A stretch of 64,000 nucleotides of DNA from Cichorium intybus (lineage: Eukaryota > Streptophyta > Magnoliopsida > Asterales > Asteraceae): the NCBI GenBank assembly GCA_023525715.1, contig CM042011.1, positions 61,147,354 to 61,211,353 on the forward strand, in the 5' to 3' direction. The notes under the pieces were generated by a model. It did no database searches. It was not told the DNA's origin and saw only the letters and a program-made list of their open reading frames with translations. The stretch's first letter is position 1. Every line of letters begins with the position of its first letter. Below, piece by piece: positions 1 to 11,780 of this stretch. Made by a program: the position numbers and the translations under genes.

Positions 1-739
1 ATTCTTCTTAAGCTCGGGAATATGCCTTTTCTATATAAAAGTACTCCCCCCCACTTTTTATGTATTTGTATATTGATCAAACCCATGACAATGACCTTGC
101 AACACGCATCATTCCCCATCAAAAGGATACTGGTGTAAACTTCTTAAAGATCGCAACCCGTCCCTGGTTGGGCACATATGAAAGAAGCACCCTAAAATCA
201 AGTATCCACGAGTCGGTCTATAATGACATTCAACCACCATAAGAACCATTCTTCTGAATTGGTGTCCTCATTTGCAACGTTATCATTTGATCCATTTCCT
301 TTTAACTTTAGGACATTCATTCTTTCAATACCTACCCCTTGCGCACCTATGGAAATCATCTCATGTGGTAGGCAATCTATCCAGACACCTCAACCTTCCT
401 CTTCATTGTTTTCCTTTACCTTTTTCAAATTCCTTGTTTTGGCATTCACTACGAGAAACATTTAATCCCATATATTAGCCCTCCGAAACATTACATGATG
501 CTTCATGTCATTATCGTCCTGAATGTAAGTTTAATCACACCTCTACCATTGTAATGGTGTCCCGTCCAACTACAAAGGAGTTCATTAAATTCTCATATGA
601 TGCGAAAATGAAACAACACTCGAAAAAACTTGGGGATGGGATCTTATGGGGTAAGAGCATAAATACTTTTCTATTTGTAAAAAAGTAATATCGAGAAGGT
701 TATTAGATTATTGGGCGTTTTAGAGATATCTTTTATGAA
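1..739. other. No supported feature (AT-rich flank)
   Basis: I see no gene, RNA or mobile-element end here. Short open frames exist but lack recognisable motifs, and they sit next to decayed copia sequence. The stretch may be further eroded retrotransposon or the continuation of the large 3' region of the golgin gene on the minus strand. Confidence 0.4.
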
Positions 740-1378
740 ACCACTAAGTATACATTGGCTATGACTTTCATAGTATCTATGGTTTGTGTACCCAAGACCC
801 GATAGAAGGTGGAATATATGTCTAAAGTTTTGTACCCGAGCGTGGTAAGAAGTCTCATGTATGTCATGATGTGTACGAGACTAGACATAACACACGGAGC
901 GGGTATGTGTTCATGATTTGGAATGTGATCGTTAGTCGGAGGAAAACTCCTCGGCCTTCGGTTTCTCTTTCTACAACTGAAGCCGACTACATGGATTGGC
1001 GGAGGCAACAAAGGAAGCGATTTGGTTGAAGGGTTTGGTCAAAGATTTGGTATCCGACAAGATCAAGCTTTGATATTTTGTAAAAGACCGAGAGTATGAG
1101 GGCGGTTTGTTTTGAACAATATCAAATAATCCATGATAGAATGAAAGCATATTGATGCTCGATACCACTTCATCAAAACCGAGACGAGGGTAAAGATGAA
1201 GAAAATCGAGACTCGAGAGAACCAAAGATGTTGACTAAGCCCGTCCACAATGTTGATTTCCATCATTGTCTACATTTCTTAAATATCAAAAGCTGGGTTT
1301 GATTGATGGGACTTGGCATGGAAGTAAAGGTGGAGTTTTGTGGGATTAGTTTTAACTTAATGATAAAGTATAGGGGTT

Positions 1379-1460
<82 letters not shown>

Positions 1461-1700
1461 GGAAGTCAAAATTGACTTTGACTTTCATGTATTAGGTGTG
1501 CATCAAGTGATTGCCTAATCACTTTTCATTCTCAGTTTTGTATTCTCTTTGTACTCTAATATATGTACATAAAGAAGCAATAAAGAAGCCAACATTTGGC
1601 CATTCTTGATTCAAATCTCTTGTTGATTCCTTCTTCATTCATCATCACTACACGTTTCTGCATTATGGTACATGACATATGTTCATCTGACCAAGAAGTG
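740..1700 (+). pseudogene. Decayed Ty1/copia remnant: RT end, RNase H and probable 3' LTR
   Basis: Translating the plus strand in shifting frames gives pieces of the copia reverse transcriptase/RNase H region. There is a segment like SLMYVMMCTRLDI, then SLSTTEADYM, then AIWLKGLVKDL, then a terminal MLTKPVH. These appear in the family's usual order, but frameshifts and stops separate them. Downstream lies LTR-like sequence with an internal TA microsatellite and a tail carrying polyadenylation-type AATAAA. No target-site duplication or intact LTR pair is visible, so this is an old truncated copy. It lies where the 3' end of the golgin gene would be expected, either in an enlarged intron or beyond the gene. 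Confidence 0.55.
1380..1457. repeat. (TA)n microsatellite
   Basis: About 78 bp of uninterrupted alternating A and T inside the LTR-like part of the copia remnant. It is one of eleven long TA arrays in the window. Confidence 0.95.
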
Positions 1701-2274
1701 AGGAATCCATTTTTCTGAGGATTTGTCTCACAAGCGGATGGGTTGTGCACATCACCGTTAGGTTCTATCATACCATTCATGTGTCATTTTATCAAATGTT
1801 TCCTATACTGTTTTATACTATTGTAACTAATTGACTAGTAAAGCTTTAAGTTCACACTTATATAGTGTGCATTCCATCTAGCATTGTTGGAGGCTCCATT
1901 AAGGTATAGAAGCCTGTAGGTGGTACGAGTGTTGGACTGGTCTTTTTAAGGTGCAAGCATCTACAGATCTTTGAAGACATGGCAGCTCTTAGTTACAATA
2001 CATATATATTCTACAGTTATTTTCAGATGACGTAACACCCTATCTAATCTATGATAGGTGAAGGGTTTACCATATGTAATTGGTTGCTGGAATGCTAATC
2101 CACTGCAGATATTTATTTTATTGTGATTATTGCTTGGTTGGAATTACTATCTAATCTAGCATGCTTTAACATAATCTTCCGATGCCTGCTCTTCTATGGT
2201 TGATGATAACCTTTGATATATACGAGTAAACACATGCATACTTATAAAAGTAAATAGATGTACCACAAGTGTAC
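1700..2274 (-). other. Probable golgin intron, no coding signal
   Basis: This lies downstream of golgin exon 13 in the gene's direction. I looked for the next golgin exon on the minus strand and did not recognise one. Confidence 0.5.
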
Positions 2275-5200
2275 CTGCTGGAGAAGTTCACGCTGTGTCA
2301 ATGCTTCTTGCACCTCTCGTTTATGTTTCTTCTTGAGTTCCCTCATCTGTTCTTGGAGTTGATTAGCATGAACTTTATGAGTATCAGCTTCCTCTTTTAA
2401 AGCCAGATACTCCCGCCTGCTTTCTGACGCTCTTTGTCTTTCCTTCTCAAGAGACCTCGTTAGTTGAGTTTGCTCAGATCTCAAACATGATATCTGCAAC
2501 ACATTATTATTATTATAAGCTACCAACTCTTTCATGGCTGAATCAAATCAACTAAAGCACCTGAGCTTCAACAACATTTATTCGAGATAAGGTTTGGGAT
2601 AAACGTTCATTAACAGAACGGTTTTTTTCCTCTGCAGCTGCAGCTTTGGCTTCTGCATCCTGCAACAAGAGCTATCAGGGAAGTCTATTGAATAAAGAAA
2701 AATACTCTAAAATCTAAATGAAGTATACTATTTATGGGACCTGAAGCCGGATGTTTAATGATCTTTCAACAGCAGTCCAGGCTTCTGCCTTTCTAGCGGT
2801 TGTTTCCTATTATACAAAGGAAGTTCAGTGAAAGAAACATAGAGCTTAAAGGAACAATGTGTCAGACAAAAGAAAACCTGCATGGCTTCAATCTGCCTTA
2901 AAAGAGGCCTGGTTGATTCAGGAACTTGCGAAACTAGCTCTTCACATCTACGCTCACTTGCCTGAGAAGTTATAAAGCATAGAGGACTAGTAATCTAACA
3001 AAAAGAAGGAACATAATGTGTATTTGATGCCTTGTTTCTAGAAACAAAACTGTGAAATATACTTGATATCGTTTTTGGAGGTCATCGAGTTCTCTCCTTA
3101 GCATATCTTCTTTAAAAACTCCCTGCAAGAAGAAAATATATTAATTTAGTAAACTTTAGAGCATCCACAATAGGAGCTTTTTGGGTCAAATAAGCTTAAA
3201 CTAAGTCAAATCTCCCATTGAAGAGTATTTTCAAACCGAAAAGCTCAAACATAGGAGCTTTTTCATTTTTTTCTTTTATTCTTTTTAATTTATTAATTAC
3301 AAGTAAAAAAATGTGTTTTGCATAATTAAATGTAAAAAAGTACATAAACCTATAAAATGTTTTTTTTAATAAAAGAGTAAATAAGAAAAAGCTAGAAATT
3401 TGGTAACATTTAGAAATATATAAACATTAGAAAATTAGAATTTAGTTTAATTTAGAAAGTTTTAATAAATATTTAAAACATATTCTATACTATAAAATTA
3501 TAATTATCAAATGACTTATAGCTTAGCACTATCAAGCATGTTGGAAAGGTGTCCCTCAACCAAAGGTTGAGGGTTCAAGTCTCATGGTGGACAAAGGTGT
3601 AAATGTAATAATAGGATTTAGGCGATGTGTGTTTTGTCATTCTAAAGAAAAAGAAAATTAGAGTTTAATTTAGAAATACTTAAGTATTTTTGTAATTACA
3701 TACTATTTGTTTATTTTAATTCTGTTTCAAACCTAGCGATTTATATAAAAAAAAGAATAAGTAAATTAGAATTAGCAAGGCCCATAAATAAAGTTGTTGA
3801 AAGTTTTTAATATAGTGTAGATATGTTAAGGTTTTTGGGTTGTTTAGTTGGCTCGTATTGTGGATGCTCTAAAGAAATTGTATCAACTCAAGTATTAAAA
3901 GTGAAAACCTGCTGCTCCTTTCTGCTTAGAGTTTGCCTAAGTTCTTCAAGAGTTTGAATTAGCATAGATTCTCGTTCCCCGGCCTCCCTTAAGCGACTCT
4001 CTAGTTCAGTTCTGGCTTCATCGTTTGCACGTGCCTCTGCTACTTTTTTTGCTTCCTTGGCTACATTCAGTGCATTTATATAGTATTCTTTTTGTGTTGC
4101 AATTTCAGATTGGTTTTTATCTATTGTTTCTTGCATCAACTTCTCTGTGGTTGCCTTTTCACTTTTTAAATTCTCTACTTTGTTCTCTTCAACCTGAATG
4201 TTATTTAAAAAAAGAAATAAAATTAACAATTATGGGGAAGAAGAAGAAATATTAGGTATGTTATGAATCTTATTATATAAGTTTTGTAAAAAAAACAAAA
4301 TTTTTATCCTTGTCAATGGCAACAGTACGCTCAAGTGTTCTCAAATGCTACTATCATTAGAAGAGTTTCATCATGTTAATTTTTAAATTGTGGTATGTCA
4401 AAAACTCAAGAGAATAAACTTTGCTACACATTTTTCAAGAAAAATTAGTATAATTTAGATTAAGTTTATTGACGATCACAAATAAGACAAAAACAAAAGA
4501 TTATAAAAACCAATGGAAAAGAAATGGGGTGAACCGTCGGTGGCGTGACCTTGGGCTGTCCATGGTTGTTTCCCTCATCTTGACACATGGCAAACAACAT
4601 TGGTTCCTTTATTTGCTTGCCAAATATAAATTAGGCTTTATTTTTATTAAAAAAGAAAATACACCAATATTCGTAAATTTATCTCTTCATTGTATAACTA
4701 AGATTGGAATATTTTGATATGCAATCTCAAAATTCGTATTTTATTATTCTATCTTTTAGGTTTTTTTATATTTAAAAATATACAATTCCCTTTATTTTTG
4801 TTATTGAACAAATTCTTATTATCTTAAATAGAATATTATATATAATTTTTTTTGTATAAAAGGTTGGTTTCCTGATGAAACATAAATTGGGTTGTGCATG
4901 TGGATGAGAAAAATAATAGTTTTGCAATAAAAAGTTGGGTTTGATGGGTTGACAATACACATAGTCGATCTTATACCATAAAAAGAAAGATGGTGGCCTA
5001 AAACTAGTAGAAGCAAGCTACAGAGATTTATCGGATGTAATTCATCTGCACTGATGACTTCATGTTCAATCTTTTTCACAGAAATTACGCTAAAAGATAT
5101 ATTATTAAGCTAGAGAAGTAATTACCTGTAGCTTGCCTAGCAATCCTTTCTTTTCTTCTTCAAACTCTCTAATCTACAGTTCTCACAAAGCAAATTTTTA

Positions 5201-8200
5201 ATAATGAGAGATAAGAGAATCTCCAACAAAGCATTTACAGCTTGCAATGGAAAGATAGCCTATTATATCACGTACTTGTGCCCGTAGTTTTCTAATTGTA
5301 GATTCTTGAACAGCTTGTTTCTTTGAAAGCATTTCACCTATATGAAGGAAAAGGAATAGCATCATCAAATGTACTAAAGAAAATATGGTCTTTGAAACCT
5401 CTTTTCAAGCAATTAGCTAATTCATTTTACCTTCTGCCATAACTTGACTGATTATGTCATCTTTTTCCTTTAGAAGAGCAGTGGCATCACTTCTCTTATT
5501 TTGCTCTTTACGTAGTGTATCCCTTTCTCTTGTAAGAGCATAAACCTGAGTCGTTGAGTTAATATACAGCAATCAGATATTAGAAACATTAGTTGTGTTG
5601 TTTTTGATACATGAAATTATATGGACCATGAAGAGCAACCTACATAGTGAAAAGTAACAAAAATAGTACTCCTTTACAGAAATTAGGCTAGCCCATTCCA
5701 CTCAAAATTTATGGTCTAGTGTGTCAAATTGATGGTTCATGTAACTATATGTAACTATGATAAAGTACACGAACTTACACTAATTGTCATGATATAGGTG
5801 ATCCTGAAATTGTAAATAGATTCATAGTGTTAAACAAGAAAACAGAAAAATATTTATTCAACTTATCAACTGTCATTTTGAAATGTTAGAAACAATTGAG
5901 CTATATTAGACCATGATTTATGCCCATGATTTATGCATCTATTTATGTAAATGATTGTTTCTGTTTAGGCTGTAGTTACTCTATATATAGGGATCTCCTT
6001 TGTACATGTAAATTATTCAATACAATCTTCAATAATATACAACTGTTATGGTATCAGAGCTCTCCCGCTCCTGGAGTCCCTAAACCCTAAAACTGCCGAC
6101 AACCCTTCTTCCTAAACTGCCGACAGCCCTTCTTCCTTCTTTTTTTTTTCTTTTCCGATCACAATCAAATCTGCCAACAATGGCTATTACATCCTTCACT
6201 ACAACAGAGAAAACCATCCATAATTCCCACAAATTCGGGTTCAAACTTACACCCTCCAATCATGGACACTGGAAACCATGATCAAACCATTCCTCATTAC
6301 CAATGGTCTATATGTATACATTGACGGCTCTCTTGCTTGCCCATCTCAAACCATTGCTACTACCACCTCCTCGACATCTGCCACAGGAACACCGCCTCCC
6401 ACTCACCAACCAAATCCCGATTATTTAGCATGGGTTTCCAATGATGCTCATGTTTGCATGCTCCTGCTATCAACAATCTCTGAATCTTCCTTCAAACATG
6501 TACAAGGTGATACTTCTCGTGATCTGTGGCTTTCTTTGGAACGTGCTTACGCCCCACACACATCTTCTCGTGAATACACTCTACGAACCCAACTTCTCAA
6601 GATATAAATGAAACCTGATGAAACATCCGCTGACTATGTCACACGGGCTCAAGAATATAATGATGCACTCGCAAATATTTTCTAGGTATTGAGGTGCTCT
6701 CCAAAGGTCCAAACTTGCTTCTTTCACAAAAAAAATACACCGCTGACATCATTCAAAGAGCCGGTCTCTCTAAGTCAAAAGCGGTGGACTCCCCCATGCA
6801 TTCGAATACTCACTTGGCTCTTGGTGACAGTCCCTTGTTCGATAATCCGGTAAAATTTGGACAAACTGTTGGGGCTTTGCAATATCTCACCCTTACTAGA
6901 CCGGACATAACCTTTGCAGTCAACAAAGTCTGTCAATTTATGCCAGTGTTCTAAAAGGCGCGCAATTGCTTCGCAAAGGCACGCAAAGGCTCTGAGGCAC
7001 GTCCTCGACGCCACGCCATGAAAATCGCCGCCTTAAGTCATATATATGTATATATGTAATTATACATATATATTTATATGTAAAATTAAAAATTATAGAC
7101 AAAATTTCCGCCTTAAGTCACGCCTTAAAACGCCGCAGCCTCGACATGGCTCGCAAAGGCTTGAGGCTTGACCCTTCCGCCACGCCACGCCTCACGTCTT
7201 TTAGAACCTTGATTTATGCACTCGCCTACCGAAAATCATTGGTCTGCCGTTAAAAGAATTCTCCGGTATCTTCAAGGGACATCCGATCTTGGGTTGCTGA
7301 TTCAACAGAAATCAGACCCTGTGATTCACGCCTACACCGATTCTCATGGTCAATCTCTCACTGGCTTCTCTGATGCCGATTGGGCTGGATCTGTTGATGA
7401 TCGTCGATCCACGGGGGGATTTGCCATTTACCTCGGATCCAACCTTATTTCATGGCGTGCTCGTAAACAATGTACGGTCTCTAGATCATCTACGGAATCC
7501 GAATACAAAGCCTTCGCCGACACGGTTGCTGAATTGACTTGGCTTGAGGCACTTCTAAAAGAACTTCATGTTCCTGTGCAAATACCACCAATCTTATAAT
7601 CTTATGGTGTGACAATCTAGGTGCCACTTATTTATCAGCCAATCCCATCTTTCATGCCCGCACCAAACATGTGGAGAGTGATTTCCATTTTGTCCGAGAA
7701 AGGGTCGCCCGAAAACAACTCTCAATACAGTTTATCAAGACAGATGATCAAATTGCAGATGTATTTACCAAACCCCTAGCCTCACAACGATTTCTAACTC
7801 TAAGGTCCAAGCTAAAAGTCGCTCCTCGGCATTAGCTTGCGGGGGGGTATTAGACCATGATTTATGCCCATGATTTATGCATCTATTTATGTAAATGATT
7901 GTTTCTGTTTAGGCTGTAGTTACTCTATATATAGGGATCTCCTTTGTACATGTAAATTATTCAATACAATCTTCAATAATATACAACTGTTAAGCTATAA
8001 GCAATAGAAGTTTGGCAACCATTTGGATCCATAGAAACTCATGCAAAAATGATATTAACCAAAATCGAACTTAACCTTTCAGCAAGATAAAATTCATATA
8101 ACTACCAAGGAAAGAAGATGATGGAGGAACATGAATCATAGTAATGACGTGTATTTGGTTCAACAGAGTTAACAGGAAAGAATAAGAAACAGTAACCAAA

Positions 8201-11172
8201 ATTATGGGAATAGATATTGGGTTTCAACTTCATTCTTACATTTGATTTCGATACATTGTTATTATCATTAATGAAATATTATATTTGTATTATAAGTAAT
8301 ATCAGATATAGAAATAATAATGTTTTTGTAATTATTGTTGTTGATGATGTTTTTCTTCTTAATATTATTTTGCTATTCATTAACAATACAACTAGTATCA
8401 ACAGTAGTGTTAATAACAAAAATATATATTATTAATAATAGTAATAGCTTTAGAATATTAATTAAAAATTCTTCTTATTATTATTGTTATTATCCTTGTT
8501 AATTATTATTATTGTTATTGTTAGTAAAGATTATTATACTGATAATAGTAGTAATATTAGTATAACATTATACCGGACTAAAGTGGTCAGTTTCAGTAGT
8601 TGATTACCTCAAAACATTGTTAGCCCTGAGCCAACTTAAAAGTATACTATAAAACTTTCCTACGGTGTTTCTAAAAAAAGGAAGTCTGGAAGATAAACAA
8701 TTAGAAAATTGCAAACAGATTACCTTTCTTTCAAGAGTTGAGACCCTTTGATGACACTCTTCTCGTAGAGACTCCATTTCAGCCTCATTTGACTTTCTCC
8801 TCTGTATACCAATATGAGAGTCAAAATAGAAGGAAAGAGGGACGAATTACAAAACAGAAGCAAGACTGATTAAATTTCAGCAAAAAGCTGCACAAAAGTA
8901 GGACATTCTAGTTTGGTTATTCTAGGCACAAGCTTTTCAGCATATTCTCTCATTTTTTAAGTCTCCTTTAGTGCTCCTTTTAAGATAATAAGACAAGTTG
9001 ACCGGTTATATATACTTCACAAAGCAACAAAAAGAGCATAAAATCTGAAAGACTAGCATAAACTTGTACATACCCTCTTATCCTCGATAATAGTTTTCAG
9101 CTGCTCATTCTCATTCATCAGCCTTGAAATTTCATCAGCTTTTGCCTGTAACAGGTAACTATAACGATTGGGGACAATTAAACATACAAACAAGTATAAG
9201 TAATTTGCAAAAAGAAAAAAAAAAGTGTAGTATACAAATAGTTAAATACCCAAGAGATAGACGAGAAACAGCATAGGAAGTATGAAAAAAATGAATAAAA
9301 AGATATTAATTTTCAATATAAATACCTTGTCAAAAATCATTTAGTGACTAGAAGATGAAACTATTTTGATCTGGCTTGTAGTATACAAATAATTAAAATA
9401 CTTGGCAATCCTTGGGAGGGAGAATATAAATATTCCTCATTGTTTTGAATACTTGTGCATTTAAATATCATCTGTTCATAAAATAAAGCCAACATTTAAA
9501 TACCTGAGCTTGTTTAGCAGCTCCTAAAAGTACAGCTTCCATCTTCTTCATCTCATTTTTCAATGTCACCACTTCAGCCGTAGAATCTGCATTGTCAGAC
9601 GACTTGCTTCCGGAAACCGTGCGCAGTTCTTTTTCGTCTTTATGAACTTTATCATTTTCATCGTCATCCTTAGAAACTACTTCCAGAACCTTCTCACAAG
9701 CATCATCTGAACTTAACAGTAAATGTGGTTGGCCTTCTTGGATGTTTTCAGTCACTTCATGTGGTTCTGACTCCATTGCTGTTGAATCTTTTTGTGTAGT
9801 CACTATGTCTTGTATGTTTTCTTCATGGTCATTCTTCTGCAAATCAGTAGCAACATGCACTTCATCTACTGAATTTGTCGACTGGGCTTCTATTGATCCA
9901 GAATTTTTTGTAGAACCAATTTCTGAGTTTTCCATTTTTTGAGCATGGTTCAAAACCTCTGATTCCTTAGTATCATGAGTACTTGATTTTGCTTGTGAAT
10001 CAGCTTCTGCTTCAATGTGGTTGTCAGCAATGGCAGTTGCCTCATGAGATGTTGCAGTGTCGATTTCTATATGTTTTTTAGGAATGTTTTCTGCTTCTTC
10101 AGGATTCCCAACAGTACCATCTGCTTGCTCACAAATAACAGTATTTGTATCCATGGTTTTTACAGCACTGTCAGATACTTCTTCAGGAATTGCTATGTTC
10201 TTTTCCACAGTGTGATGTTGATGTTCTTCAGGCTTTGAAGTTTCTGTACTTGCTTCTCTAAGAGAGGAGACATGTTCCTCAGTAATGTTAGTTGAGTCTT
10301 TACCATCAATGCCTTCCTTTTCTTTTGAAAAAGATGGATCGGTTGAAGATTCATCTTCTTTTTCTGAAGATTCATGTGTTTCTGAAGATACAAGTTCTTT
10401 TGAAGAGTCATGTTTTTCTGAAGGTTCGAGTTTTTTGGAAGACTCAGCAGTGACATTGCCATGGCTTGACGATTCATGTTTTTCTGAAGATTTGCCACTG
10501 CCATCTTTCTGTACCCTAAAGGCCATGAACTCAGGAGGCAATGCATCTGAAGCTAGAAGCAATCAAATAGGAGTTTAATCAGGAAAAAGAAACAGAAAAC
10601 CATCACATCACAATCACCACTCTTGGTATGATTTTGTTTCTTTGTACCACAGTCCTCTAACATTTATATCATAACAACTATATTGGTAAACGTGGACGCT
10701 AAAAGTATTGGTAAACCATGGAATGGAACAATAATCGATTAAAGATTCAAACCTAGTTAAGCAACAACTCAATTTATACATACAAAATTGTTTAATCAAC
10801 TAGAAGTGTGGAAGACGTTATTAGTGCTCCCAAGTCTCAACATACAAAATTGTTATATTAAGCATAAAACTTAGCCCGACACATCTATTAACCGATGTTA
10901 CAACTATCATACTCAATGTGTTCTGTATGATTTTACATGTGTTTGTGTACATCTGGAAGATTAAGACGATAAATTGATAGACAGATTCCAAATTAACGAG
11001 CGGTCAAGTACGTACCATCAACGGTGGATGTAGAACCACCAGGCTGGTCTTCTAAACCAAGAGCATTGTCAAAATTCTTCTCAATGTTCTTGACGCTCTC
11101 GCTTATCTTGTTAACGGCTCCAGCTAAATCTGGGAAGCTCCCTAACGCGACCTTCCCGCGCAACCAGGCCAT
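2275..11172 (-). CDS. GC5: Golgin candidate 5 / TMF-like Golgi coiled-coil protein, 3' end missing
   Basis: Thirteen exons on the minus strand, all with GT-AG borders: 11172-11016, 10552-9504, 9145-9074, 8801-8724, 5545-5431, 5337-5276, 5173-5126, 4193-3909, 3122-3063, 2961-2878, 2806-2741, 2659-2561, 2493-2275. Reading frames join without a stop over 798 codons. The N-terminus (MAWLRGKVALGSFPDLAGAV) matches the conserved start of plant golgin candidate 5, the homologue of animal TMF. Exon 2 encodes a Ser/Glu/Lys-rich, probably disordered region of about 350 residues. Exons 3-13 encode continuous coiled coil with family-typical pieces such as ESTRPLLRQIEAMQ. Family knowledge: these proteins tether vesicles at the Golgi rim and bind Rab GTPases near the C-terminus. 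That C-terminal part (roughly 150-200 residues) is not found in the window. Exon 13 ends in a good donor, so further exons probably lie beyond the left edge. Confidence 0.9.
3154..3874. mobile_element. MITE-like inverted-repeat element in golgin intron 8
   Basis: The left end CTTTAGAGCATCCACAATA and the right end are perfect inverted repeats over 19 bp. They enclose about 720 bp of AT-rich non-coding sequence. Part of the 19 bp may belong to the target site (TA or TTA/TAA), so the superfamily (Harbinger or Tc1/mariner type) is unresolved. It lies wholly within the intron between golgin exons 8 and 9 and contains a SINE-like insertion. Confidence 0.75.
3512..3648 (+). mobile_element. tRNA-derived SINE remnant nested in the MITE
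   Basis: The sequence has an A-box-like TAGCTTAGCACT and, about 60 bp downstream, a B-box GGTTCAAGTC. A tRNA-unrelated body follows, ending near CATTCTAAAG. The spacing and order match an RNA polymerase III internal promoter of a tRNA-related SINE. No poly-A tail or clear target duplication is seen, so the edges are approximate. Confidence 0.6.
4200..5125 (-). other. Golgin intron 7, AT-rich, no feature found
   Basis: This is intron sequence between golgin exons 7 and 8. I see no terminal repeats or coding motifs. The short open frames here look random. Confidence 0.6.
5904..6048 (+). repeat. Left LTR of the small copia element
   Basis: This 145 bp repeat starts TATTAGACC and ends AACTGTTA, so it has TA...TA rather than TG...CA termini. 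It contains a TATA-type sequence CTCTATATATAGG near 5970-5985. I see no difference from the right copy. Confidence 0.95.
6049..6060 (+). other. Primer-binding site (initiator tRNA-Met type)
   Basis: TGGTATCAGAGC begins directly after the left LTR. It is the usual complement of the 3' end of plant initiator tRNA-Met. Confidence 0.9.
6180..6680 (+). pseudogene. Truncated copia gag
   Basis: The ATG at 6180 opens a frame typical of copia gag N-termini. A one-base frameshift near 6270 breaks the frame at HGHW. The following frame (6278-6607) continues gag-like sequence, including DLWLSLERAYAPHTSSREY. The frame then meets a stop and the large internal deletion near 6680. No zinc knuckle remains. 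It cannot encode a working Gag. Confidence 0.8.
6681..7835 (+). pseudogene. Copia RT C-terminus and RNase H, interrupted by a MITE
   Basis: After the deletion junction the sequence reads as the end of copia reverse transcriptase: the YTADIIQRAGL region, then LTRPDITFAVNKVCQFM. It resumes after the 268 bp MITE with HSPTENHWSAVKRILRYL. RNase H follows, with YTDSHGQSLTGFSDADWAG, SRSSTESEYKAFAD and a degraded end. A stop occurs near 7599. This is a copy fragment without catalytic integrity. Confidence 0.85.
6944..7211. mobile_element. hAT-type MITE, 268 bp, 8-bp TSD
   Basis: The ends CAGTGTTCTAAAAGGCG and, on the other strand, CAAGGTTCTAAAAGACG form imperfect terminal inverted repeats. The 8-bp duplication ATTTATGC flanks the element at 6936-6943 and 7212-7219. 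Removing the element and one duplication restores a continuous copia frame, which confirms the borders. The 8-bp duplication and CA-starting ends are hallmarks of hAT elements. It has no transposase, so it is non-autonomous. Confidence 0.93.
7837..7847 (+). other. Polypurine tract of the small copia element
   Basis: A run of G residues lies immediately before the right LTR, where plus-strand priming is expected. Confidence 0.7.
7848..7992 (+). repeat. Right LTR of the small copia element
   Basis: Identical by eye to the left 145 bp LTR. It is followed by the second copy of the target duplication AGCTA. Confidence 0.95.
8200..8560. repeat. AT-rich trinucleotide-like repeat in golgin intron 4
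   Basis: This is degenerate ATT/TTA-rich simple sequence with runs such as TTATTATTATTG. No coding signal is seen. Confidence 0.6.
9146..9503 (-). other. Golgin intron 2, no feature
   Basis: Intron sequence between exons 2 and 3, AT-rich, with no element ends seen. Confidence 0.6.
10553..11015 (-). other. Golgin intron 1, no feature
   Basis: Intron between the short first exon and the large second exon. No repeat or coding motif is seen. Confidence 0.7.
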
Positions 11173-11780
11173 CTCAAAATCTACAACTTAAATATCCCGA
11201 GTTTCTTCAAAACTACATTGATCAAATGCGTCCAGATACCCTAAAATCTGATCGCTATTCAACAATCATGGACATTGTATTGCAGATTGAGAAAACAAAT
11301 AACAATGAAACGAAACTCAATTTGGGCAGATCAACGCGTTTTTTATTTGATTGACGAATTGGGATTGTTAATTATATACATACTTGACTAATTTCGTCAG
11401 TCGATTGACGTTGCAAGTTTTCGAATGCTAGCTAGTGTGAATCATTATGAGGAAAAGATTTGATGGATTTGCCGACCATTCTGGAAGATGATACTGCCTC
11501 CGTCCATAACCATAACCAAAACGCTTTACACTTCAGAAAATTACCATTTTATGGCGTATAAATGGAAAAGGTTCTTAAAGTCGGTACGGGTAAAGTCATG
11601 TATTTATATTTTAATAGAAAATAACAAAATATCTTGTATAGACAAAAAAAAAAAAAAAAAAGAAAACTGTGATCTTTGGCATATTTAAGATTTTAGTTTG
11701 TAATATTTGATTTTAGCCGGTAATTTTTTTTAAAAAATTATATTCTAAGTTCATTAACAATAAAGCTATGTTTTTTATTT
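11173..11780 (-). promoter_or_regulatory. Upstream region of the golgin gene
   Basis: About 600 bp upstream of the golgin start codon on the minus strand. It should hold the 5' UTR and core promoter, but no certain TATA box or start site can be assigned. An A-run at about 11646-11665 may be the tail of a small retroposed sequence. A MITE begins at the far end. Confidence 0.4.

Larger units (their letters stand above)
5904..7992 (+). mobile_element. Deletion-derivative Ty1/copia element, complete ends, in golgin intron 4
   Basis: A 2089 bp element lies between identical 145 bp LTRs and a 5-bp target duplication AGCTA (5899-5903 and 7993-7997). A primer-binding site follows the left LTR and a G-rich polypurine tract precedes the right LTR. 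The interior keeps the start of gag, then jumps near 6680 directly to the last part of reverse transcriptase and RNase H. Protease, integrase and most of reverse transcriptase are gone. A hAT-type MITE interrupts the remaining RT/RNase H sequence. The element runs opposite to the golgin gene and accounts for two thirds of intron 4. Confidence 0.93.

Noticed and set aside
223..465. 80-residue open frame near the left edge
   Set aside because: No motif, Ser/Phe-rich translation of pyrimidine-rich DNA, and overlapping alternative frame; probably chance.
3512..3648. A functional tRNA gene
   Set aside because: The A and B boxes are present, but no cloverleaf with an anticodon arm and acceptor stem could be formed; the long unrelated tail indicates a SINE.
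9742..10578. Open frames antisense to golgin exon 2
   Set aside because: They are mirror-frame shadows of the Ser/Glu-rich exon, with no supporting motif.
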